A DNA stretch of 35,018 nucleotides, taken from F23-D06 sp045600905 (GTDB taxonomy: Bacteria > Bacteroidota > Bacteroidia > Bacteroidales > WCHB1-69). Numbering within the stretch: the stretch's first letter is position 1; each line of letters opens with the position of its first letter. Made by a program: the position numbers and the translations under genes. The stretch is from assembly GCA_045600905.1 (NCBI GenBank), contig JAZRYT010000095.1:1-35018 (forward strand). The letters run 5' to 3'. Of the stretch, positions 8,801 through 14,687 are shown one piece after another. The notes below the pieces were generated by a model. The model was not told where the DNA came from and ran no database searches. It saw nothing but the letters and a program-made list of their open reading frames with translations.

Positions 8801-10357
8801 TATGCTTCCGACTTGTCGGTGGGCTATCGTTTCGGTGCGCTCAATGCCGAATTTGACTTCACCAAAAATGTCATCAATGCACACGGCGTTCGCTATATAA
8901 ACGTCGGTGATGCGGCTATCACACCGGAGCACGGCGATGTCACCATACGGTTGAAGGCGGAAATGGACGAGCTGAAACATTCACGGATTTTGGCCGGCCG
9001 CGACAACAAATATCACGAACTTTACAATTGCAACACTAAAATAAAAACCGTCACTCGTTTTTACGCCAATGGTTATTATGATTATGTAGATGCAGACAAG
9101 AATGTTCAAACTCTTTATTTCGATACCGTTTATTATGTGACCAAGGAGACTTTCGGTGAATCGAAGATTCCGTTGGAGAAGAATTTCCAATTTAGCGACC
9201 AGTTCGGTTTTGACGGCCGTGCCGAGTTGCATAGCACGCAGCCGTTCCTTTCGTACTTTGGCGGTGTGGAAATCAGAACAGGTTGTGATACTGTGCAGCA
9301 CGCGCGTATGAAGATTTTGCAACAGGTGGATCCCGAAAATATTATGCTGCAAATCCACGAGCGTACCAAGGATATGAACGAGCTCCCTGTTAAGGTGGCT
9401 ATTGCCTCCTCTAATGTTACAGGTAGAATTTATACGGTCTTCGGTCACGCCAAGAACCAGCGTAACGATGCGGAATACATCAGTGTGTATGGCTACATTA
9501 CGTACGATAGGGAATCCCGTGAGTTCAGGGCCGCTTCCAAAGAGAAGCTGATGGATCCGACCACGCGCGGCAACATTATCACCTTGCGCACTGATGACTG
9601 CGTGGCAACGGGTGTGGGTGCCATCGATATGGGTGCCAAACTCGGCCGCGTGGAATTCCATACCAACGGTTCCATCGTCAACTTTATGTCCGCGGATTCC
9701 GCCGAAATGCACGCCACCACTTCCATTGATTTCTTTTTCAATGATGAAAGTATGCGTCTGATGAACAAGACTTTGGAAAATTCCACTTCTTTGGATTTCG
9801 TGGATGTTTCGGATGATGCCGCATACGACCAGGCACTTTACGATATCTTGGGTAAAACAGAATACGAACGTTACACCAGAAATGTGGCACTCGGCAATAA
9901 CAGACGTCTGCCCGATGCTTTGCAGGTGATGTTTATGTTCTCCAATATCGACTTCAGTTGGGATAAAGATCGTTCTACTTTCAAGTCTCAAACCACCTTG
10001 CCTTTGATTGTCTGCGGTTCAAAATCCGTCTATAAGATGGTGCCCGGCCGCATCGTGATTGAGAAGAGAGGCTCCCGTAACAAACTATACGTCTATTTTG
10101 AATTTGACGAGCAGTTCTACTATTTCCAATTTGACAATAACGTAGTGTCCGCGTTCTCCTCCGATAAGAATTTCAATGAGGCAATCAAGAATACCAAACC
10201 GCAAAAACGTTCATTGACGGCGGATAGAGAAAAAGGCCTGCCTTCATTCTCCTATAAGTTGGGCAACCGTGGTTGGAAAAACAAGTTTGTGAAGAATTAT
10301 TTCACCGCTGAAGATTTGGAGGAGGATGCTGATGAACAGGAGGAAATTGATGAATAA
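5855..10357 (+). CDS. Very large secreted protein of unknown function
   Basis: This 1500-residue protein begins with a signal peptide (MKKYIVLLVMLCSTILVQA, cleavage before Q) and has no later membrane segment, so it is probably periplasmic or outer-membrane associated. After a helical N-terminal part (about 25-180) it is a long series of beta-rich stretches. Short themes recur, such as VKGRYFPARLKFEATQGKVF, YKLQRVKSQIEELSGTLFID, MYEGKGSYQGVVDLSNRGLR and GTGVFKFNRADITSRLFAFK. Each states a layer or modification followed by strands, reminiscent of stacked beta folds in LptD/OstA- or AsmA/TamB-like lipid-transfer proteins. That resemblance is only a guess. The C-terminus is strongly acidic (EDLEEDADEQEEIDE). 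There is no T9SS sorting tail. It sits 2 bases behind prmA, so it is very likely made from the same transcript. Confidence 0.8.
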   Translation: MKKYIVLLVMLCSTILVQAQRFSSFSNDPTKTVEEMKQYLSSVNKDRQKEADALLEEFTNYWNTSISGEGQMAFLEQANKLMKRKFRPIPQFASFIHAYMAFTNSDFADEIDTWNQFVEYHASNNVTQFTTKMQLYTYFFKDQILNKEDNVKWVAMGWAEKMGFDKEPYFDFSDINLIGSSAKDSMEVLDVKGRYFPARLKFEATQGKVFWDRAGLDQSVHADLNAYEVDLRYPNVTAYNATFYYPDYFDHPIVGRVDVRATLPTTEEKATYPRFVSKEHTLSIPNLYPDVDYMGGFDLRGASVYGITSGDTLGVVSIKREKKVIVRALSHSFLIKPTNLLSEDAKVCIYLEEDSIYHPAANFKYNNETKDLLISRPKQGVGRSPFFDSYHKLEITVESLQWNTQEERIEFRPIVGQTAEHSAFFESYNYYDASVMHEIEGYNTVNPLRTLWELYNSNSYGPVTIEDVIRWFQRPPLDIKAMMIDFAARGFIEYDINNNQLYYRSKIARYLNNQVKKRDYDYIRLESKTHYASMDLLTSDLKITGCEFFVLSDPQIVNVYPMNELVTVKKNRDMVFSGRVIGGLFDFVTHNCKFDYDHFLVDMDVIDTLIMYVEDKNGPMDMYGDYKLQRVKSQIEELSGTLFIDVPGNKSGMVDYPDYPIFEARKGGKVFYDQPYVLNGVYTRDRFYYAVNQFRVVNLDNFEIDSLKFTGALYSGGIFPDIPEPLKIRPDFSLGFRHKTSGLPMYEGKGSYQGVVDLSNRGLRGKGNIDYITSHTMSDSLVFYLDSTNGAADQHRVDEQLAGVEFPPASVDDAYLHWEPYQDQMFINTIDNPIDIFHETQLVGNSKITPDGMYGTGVFKFNRADITSRLFAFKHHEVKADTSDLRIYDISNGNDNIAFTTDNYNSHVDFKTRKGHFVANGDASTVDFVKNEIKAKASEFFWDPIDSTILRFKWDDPYKDTDIDNTPIRDLVDMHSETANEMYASDLSVGYRFGALNAEFDFTKNVINAHGVRYINVGDAAITPEHGDVTIRLKAEMDELKHSRILAGRDNKYHELYNCNTKIKTVTRFYANGYYDYVDADKNVQTLYFDTVYYVTKETFGESKIPLEKNFQFSDQFGFDGRAELHSTQPFLSYFGGVEIRTGCDTVQHARMKILQQVDPENIMLQIHERTKDMNELPVKVAIASSNVTGRIYTVFGHAKNQRNDAEYISVYGYITYDRESREFRAASKEKLMDPTTRGNIITLRTDDCVATGVGAIDMGAKLGRVEFHTNGSIVNFMSADSAEMHATTSIDFFFNDESMRLMNKTLENSTSLDFVDVSDDAAYDQALYDILGKTEYERYTRNVALGNNRRLPDALQVMFMFSNIDFSWDKDRSTFKSQTTLPLIVCGSKSVYKMVPGRIVIEKRGSRNKLYVYFEFDEQFYYFQFDNNVVSAFSSDKNFNEAIKNTKPQKRSLTADREKGLPSFSYKLGNRGWKNKFVKNYFTAEDLEEDADEQEEIDE

Positions 10358-10373
10358 ACGAACAATTTACCAA

Positions 10374-10392
10374 GATGCCCTGAAAGGGCATC
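10374..10392 (+). terminator. Hairpin after the 1500-residue protein gene, possible terminator
   Basis: GATGCCC and GGGCATC form a 7-bp perfect stem with a 5-base loop, 16 bases after the stop codon. It lacks a T run directly after the stem, so termination may be weak or the hairpin may simply protect the 3' end. Confidence 0.4.
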
Positions 10393-10420
10393 ATCGTTAA
10401 CCCCGCATAAGCGAAGCGCA

Positions 10421-10516
10421 ATGCGGGGATTGGTGAATGCGGGGATTGGTGAATACGGGGATTGATGAATACGGGGATTGGTGAATGCGGGGATTGATGA
10501 ATATGGGGATTGGTGA
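10421..10516. repeat. Minisatellite, six copies of a 16-bp unit
   Basis: Six head-to-tail copies of ATRYGGGGATTGRTGA start at 10421, 10437, 10453, 10469, 10485 and 10501. They differ only at positions 3, 4 and 13. A decayed 14-base copy follows (10517-10530). The first unit can also pair with CCCCGCA at 10401-10407 (with TGCGGGG at 10422-10428) to give a 7-bp stem. The array fills the gap before the DAHP synthase gene and codes for nothing credible. Confidence 0.9.
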
Positions 10517-10563
10517 ATGGTTAATGATGAATGGAGTTTGAATATAATTAATGTAGTAAGGAG

Positions 10564-11583
10564 ATGAAGACGTTGATGATAGCGGGTCCCTGTGCTGCGG
10601 AAAGTGCGCAGCAGGTTTTGACCACTGCCCAGCAGTTGGCTGAAGAGGTGCGTGCAGGCGGTTTGGCGCTGGATTATTTTCGTGCCGGTGTGTGGAAGCC
10701 TCGCAGCCATCCCGACAGCTTTGCCGGCGTGGGTGAGGAGGCGCTCCCGTGGTTGGCGGAGGTGCAGCACCAGTATGGTTTCAAAGTCTGTACGGAGGTG
10801 ATGACGCCACAGCAGGTTGAGCTTTGTGCCCGGCACGGAATCGATACGATTTGGATAGGCGCGCGCACGGCGGTGAATCCTACAGAAGTGCAACTGCTTG
10901 CCGATGCCGTCCGTAATGCTCCTTTTACGGTGATGGTGAAAAACCCTTTGGTGCCGGATTTGAAACTCTGGGCCGGCAACATCGAACGTTTCCTGAAAGC
11001 CGGTGTTGCGCAGGTGATGGCCATACACCGCGGCTTTGCCGACAGCAACGAAAACGTCTATCGCAACGCGCCTTGTTGGGAAATCCCCATCGATTTGAAA
11101 GTTCGTTACCCGGAATTGCCCATCATCTGCGACCCTTCGCATCTTTGTGGCGACACGCGCTGGATTCCGCAAATCACGCAGCTGGCCCTCATCTACGGCT
11201 TCAACGGGCTGATGTTGGAGTGCCATTGCTCTCCCGACCGCGCTTTAAGCGACGCGGCACAGCAACTGACTCCCCAGCAATGGGCTCAGTTGATACGTGG
11301 TTTGAGTTTTAAAAACAATGTGTCCAATCCAGAATTGGTCAAGCAGCGCGCCCTGCTTGAAAATGTGGATGCCCAATTAAGCGAACTTTTGTCGAAACGA
11401 ATGCAGATTGTGGACGAAATCGCCCACATCAAGAAGGAAAACAACTTGCCCGTTGTGCAGCCGCAGCAGTGGCAGCAGGTCCGCGAGCGTTATCTCAAGC
11501 CAGGGCAAGATGCTCAATATGTAGAATTCATCGAACAATTTTTAGAAATACTCCATCAAAACTCCATCAAACGTCAACAATAA
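10564..11583 (+). CDS. aroF: Bifunctional DAHP synthase / chorismate mutase
   Basis: This enzyme joins phosphoenolpyruvate and erythrose 4-phosphate to DAHP, the first step of aromatic amino acid biosynthesis, and converts chorismate to prephenate. Residues 1 to about 250 are a type I-beta (KdsA-like) DAHP synthase barrel: AGPCAAES (7-14) with the metal-binding Cys10, VWKPRS in place of the usual KPRTSP segment, then IGAR, MVKNP, IHRGF and CDPSHLCGD. Residues about 258-335 are an AroQ-type (type II) chorismate mutase: helices with VDAQLSELLSKRMQIVDEIAHIKK. Mutase at the C-terminus is the arrangement known in Porphyromonas and relatives and usually makes the synthase sensitive to prephenate. 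AAGGAG abuts the ATG directly at 10558-10563, so translation might instead begin at the ATG at 10576. A restriction-modification gene follows after 12 bases. Confidence 0.93.
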   Translation: MKTLMIAGPCAAESAQQVLTTAQQLAEEVRAGGLALDYFRAGVWKPRSHPDSFAGVGEEALPWLAEVQHQYGFKVCTEVMTPQQVELCARHGIDTIWIGARTAVNPTEVQLLADAVRNAPFTVMVKNPLVPDLKLWAGNIERFLKAGVAQVMAIHRGFADSNENVYRNAPCWEIPIDLKVRYPELPIICDPSHLCGDTRWIPQITQLALIYGFNGLMLECHCSPDRALSDAAQQLTPQQWAQLIRGLSFKNNVSNPELVKQRALLENVDAQLSELLSKRMQIVDEIAHIKKENNLPVVQPQQWQQVRERYLKPGQDAQYVEFIEQFLEILHQNSIKRQQ

Positions 11584-11595
11584 TTCTCTTATTCT

Positions 11596-14544
11596 ATGAA
11601 AACTACACAGGAACAACAAATTGCAGCAAAGACATTCGCTGAGGAATGGAAAAATCGTGGAGACGAGAAAAGTGAGACCCAGTCATTTTGGATGTCTTTA
11701 CTCCAGTCTGTATTTGAAATTGTGGAACCGCAGAAATTCATTGAGTTTGAAAAGCGCGTGCAGCTCACGCACGTCAGTTTTATAGATGCTTTTATTGAAG
11801 CGACCAAGGTTTTGATAGAGCAAAAGAGCATTGACATTGATTTGCACAAAGGCTACAAACAGAGTGACGGTTCTATACTTACGCCGTTTCAGCAGGCCAA
11901 GCGCTATGCTAATGAACTGCCTTATTCGATGCGTCCGCGTTGGGTGGTGGTGAGCAATTTTCAGTCGTTTTTGGTTTACGATATGGAAAATCCAAATGGA
12001 GAGCCTTTTGAAATTCTTCTGGAAAATCTTGACAAGGAGTATTATCGGCTCTCATTTCTAACCAATACCGGAAATGCCCATCTGCAAAAGGAAATGGAGG
12101 TGAGTATCAAGGCTGGTGACTTGGTGGGTAAAATTTATGATGCGCTGCTACCGCAGTACAAAGATCCCTCCAGCGCCGAAACCCTTCACAGTCTGAATAT
12201 GCTCTGTGTGCGTTTGGTGTTTTGTTTGTATGCAGAAGATGCCGGTGTTTTCGGGAAACGCAACATTTTCCACGATTATATGTCGGAATTTGACGCTCGC
12301 AACTTCCGTCGGGCGCTAATTGACTTGTTTAAAGTTTTGGACACCAAAGTTGAGGACCGCGACCCGTATATGGATGAAGCGCTATTGGCCTTCCCGTATG
12401 TGAATGGCGGTCTGTTTTCTGATTGCAACGTTGAGATTCCGAATTTCACCGACGAACTGCGCGCGCTGATTTTGGAAAAGGCGGCGGATGATTTTGATTG
12501 GAGCGAAATCAGTCCCACTATTTTCGGTGCCGTATTTGAATCGACATTGAACCCTGTGACGCGCAGAACAGGCGGTATGCACTACACCTCTATCGAAAAC
12601 ATCCATAAAGTTATCGACCCGTTGTTTTTTAATGATTTGCGCCGCGAGTTGGATGATGTCAAAGCCGAGAAGGTTGGGAAAGTGCAAATGAAAAAAGCAG
12701 CAGAATTTCAGAAGAAACTCTCTGAACTGAAATTCCTGGATCCTGCCTGCGGAAGTGGAAATTTTCTGACGGAGACTTACCTATCGCTGCGCCGTTTGGA
12801 AAATGAGGCCATACGTCTTCAGACTAAGGGACAGGTACAAATGGGTTTTGAAGAAACCAATCCCGTTAAGGTCTCCATTCATCAGTTCTATGGCATCGAA
12901 ATCAACGATTTTGCGGCAGACGTCGCAACTACCGCATTGTGGATTGCCGAGAGTCAGATGTTGAAGGAAACCTCCACCATCGTGGACTTCGATTTGGATA
13001 TGCTGCCGCTAAAAACCTACCACAATATCAAGACGGGCAACGCGTTGCGCTTGTCATGGACCGAATGGCCTATTATTGAAGAGCGTACGGCCATCATTGC
13101 GAAGCAAACCAATGTCTATCCACTACAGGAAGCACCGGTAACAACTGCCAATGAACCGACCGTTCAATACAATAATATTGATTTATACAGCGACGAAATC
13201 AATCTGCATCCCAAGCGTAAAGAGCCGGAAACATATCATGTGGATTTCAACTATATAATGGGGAATCCGCCGTTTGTAGGGGCAAGATTGATGTCGGAAA
13301 GTCAGAAGCAAGACTTGATTGATGTTTTCGGAGCCAAATGGAAGAATATTGGAAATATGGATTACGTTTCTGCTTGGTATTATAAAGCGGCAAAAGTTAT
13401 GTTGAGTAGCGATAGTCATACGGCTTTGGTTTCCACCAACAGCATAACGCAGGGCGAGCAGGTAGCTAATCTTTGGAAACCATTGTTTGAAAAATTTGGC
13501 ATTCATATTGATTTTGCTTATCGTACTTTCCGCTGGGACAGCGAATCAACATTAAAAGCGCACGTTCACTGCGTCGTAATTGGATTTTCGAGATGCGAAA
13601 GCAAAACGAAAACGATATATACAGAGTCATCTTCCCTTCAAGCACAAAATATTATTCCCTATCTGATTGATGCGAAAACTGTTTGGATTGAAAGTAGGAA
13701 ATATCCATTGTGTGATGTGCCGGAAATTGGTATAGGAAACAAACCTATTGATGGTGGCAATTATTTGTTTACAAAAGAAGAAATGTTTGCCTTCATAAAG
13801 AAAGAGCCCAAGTCGGAACCATATTTCAAAAAATGGATAGGTGCAGATGAATTTATCAATGGTTGGTATCGATATTGTCTGTGGTTGGGAGACTGCTCTC
13901 CAGCGGAAATACGTTCAATGCCAGAATGTTATAAACGGGTGCTAGCTGTGCGTGATTTTCGCTTGGCCAGCAAAAGCGAGGGAACTCGGAAACTTGCCGA
14001 TAAACCTACTCGCTTTCACGTAGAAAATATGCCAAAGGGGAATTATATTGTTATTCCAGAAACATCTTCTGAAAAAAGAAGATATACACCTATCGGCTTT
14101 TTGACACCAGATATTTTTTGTAGTAATGCAATAAGGTTAGCACCCAATACCACTCTCTACCATTTCGGCATTCTGACTTCCAATGTCCACATGGCATGGA
14201 TGCGCGTGGTTTGCGGCCGGCTGAAATCTGATTATCGCTATTCTAAAGACATTGTATATAACAATTTTCCATGGCCTACACCGACGGAAGACCAGAAGAC
14301 TAAAATTGAGCAGACAGCGCAAGCCATCCTGGATGCGCGGGCAAAATATCCGGAAAGTTCCTTGGCCGACTTGTACGATGATGTCGTAATGCCACCCGAG
14401 CTGCGCAAAGCCCATAAGGAAAATGATCATGCCGTGATGGCTGCCTACGGTTTCAATGCAACAATTCTATCTTCTAACAATGAATCTCAAATTGTTACGG
14501 AATTATTCAGACTCTATCAAACAATAATAGAACAAGAACAATGA
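11596..14544 (+). CDS. MmeI-like single-chain (type IIL/IIG) restriction-modification enzyme
   Basis: One 982-residue chain should both methylate adenine at its DNA site and cut DNA lacking that mark. The N-terminal nuclease part shows D64-X10-E75-Q-K77, the PD-(D/E)XK pattern of MmeI-type enzymes. A helical connector follows. The N6-adenine methyltransferase has motif I FLDPACGSGNF (380-390), GIEINDFAADVATTALWIAE, and motif IV NPPF (557-560). The target-recognition region (about 600-880) contains the TFRW and RYSKDIVYNNFPWP segments typical of the family, then a C-terminal helical end. No truncation is seen, and all catalytic motifs are intact. The gene lies 12 bases after the DAHP synthase gene and overlaps the next small ORF by 4 bases. 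The recognition region is much lower in G+C than both flanks. Confidence 0.92.
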   Translation: MKTTQEQQIAAKTFAEEWKNRGDEKSETQSFWMSLLQSVFEIVEPQKFIEFEKRVQLTHVSFIDAFIEATKVLIEQKSIDIDLHKGYKQSDGSILTPFQQAKRYANELPYSMRPRWVVVSNFQSFLVYDMENPNGEPFEILLENLDKEYYRLSFLTNTGNAHLQKEMEVSIKAGDLVGKIYDALLPQYKDPSSAETLHSLNMLCVRLVFCLYAEDAGVFGKRNIFHDYMSEFDARNFRRALIDLFKVLDTKVEDRDPYMDEALLAFPYVNGGLFSDCNVEIPNFTDELRALILEKAADDFDWSEISPTIFGAVFESTLNPVTRRTGGMHYTSIENIHKVIDPLFFNDLRRELDDVKAEKVGKVQMKKAAEFQKKLSELKFLDPACGSGNFLTETYLSLRRLENEAIRLQTKGQVQMGFEETNPVKVSIHQFYGIEINDFAADVATTALWIAESQMLKETSTIVDFDLDMLPLKTYHNIKTGNALRLSWTEWPIIEERTAIIAKQTNVYPLQEAPVTTANEPTVQYNNIDLYSDEINLHPKRKEPETYHVDFNYIMGNPPFVGARLMSESQKQDLIDVFGAKWKNIGNMDYVSAWYYKAAKVMLSSDSHTALVSTNSITQGEQVANLWKPLFEKFGIHIDFAYRTFRWDSESTLKAHVHCVVIGFSRCESKTKTIYTESSSLQAQNIIPYLIDAKTVWIESRKYPLCDVPEIGIGNKPIDGGNYLFTKEEMFAFIKKEPKSEPYFKKWIGADEFINGWYRYCLWLGDCSPAEIRSMPECYKRVLAVRDFRLASKSEGTRKLADKPTRFHVENMPKGNYIVIPETSSEKRRYTPIGFLTPDIFCSNAIRLAPNTTLYHFGILTSNVHMAWMRVVCGRLKSDYRYSKDIVYNNFPWPTPTEDQKTKIEQTAQAILDARAKYPESSLADLYDDVVMPPELRKAHKENDHAVMAAYGFNATILSSNNESQIVTELFRLYQTIIEQEQ

Positions 14545-14618
14545 AAAAAGAAAAAATTGATTTCTCGACCATGGCGGAATTGTTTAATTTGTATGTAAAA
14601 CTGACGTCAAACGAGTAA
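14541..14618 (+). CDS. 25-residue ORF coupled to the restriction-modification gene
   Basis: The ATG overlaps the stop of the restriction-modification gene as ATGA, the usual sign of translational coupling. The product (MKKEKIDFSTMAELFNLYVK, then LTSNE) is charged at both ends with an amphipathic middle. I recognise no family. It could be a small partner or regulator, the remnant of a longer deleted gene, or chance. Confidence 0.35.
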   Translation: MKKEKIDFSTMAELFNLYVKLTSNE

Positions 14619-14669
14619 TGCAAAAAGACTTTCCTCGCCACATTTCGCAACAAAAATCTGGGATTTTCA

Positions 14670-14687
14670 AATCAAGATTCCTTGATT
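14670..14687. terminator. Small hairpin between convergent genes, possible terminator
   Basis: AATCAAG and CTTGATT form a 7-bp stem with a 4-base loop, overlapping the stop codon of the minus-strand gene. The stem is A+T-rich and neither side has a long T run, so any terminator function is weak. Confidence 0.3.

Noticed and set aside
8981..9991. 336-codon minus-strand open frame inside the 1500-residue protein gene
   Set aside because: It is rich in His, Ile and Thr as expected from reading the complement of a coding strand, and lies wholly within a signal-peptide-bearing gene with consistent coding character.
10421..10516. CRISPR array
   Set aside because: The 16-bp units are directly adjacent with no unique spacers, and no cas gene is present.
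10297..11226. Minus-strand open frame spanning the minisatellite and the DAHP synthase gene
   Set aside because: Much of it is the translated 16-bp repeat, and the rest is the complement of a well-conserved enzyme gene.
11596..14544. BREX PglX-type methyltransferase
   Set aside because: The N-terminal D-X10-EQK nuclease pattern and MmeI-type layout fit a stand-alone restriction-modification enzyme, and no other BREX gene is nearby.
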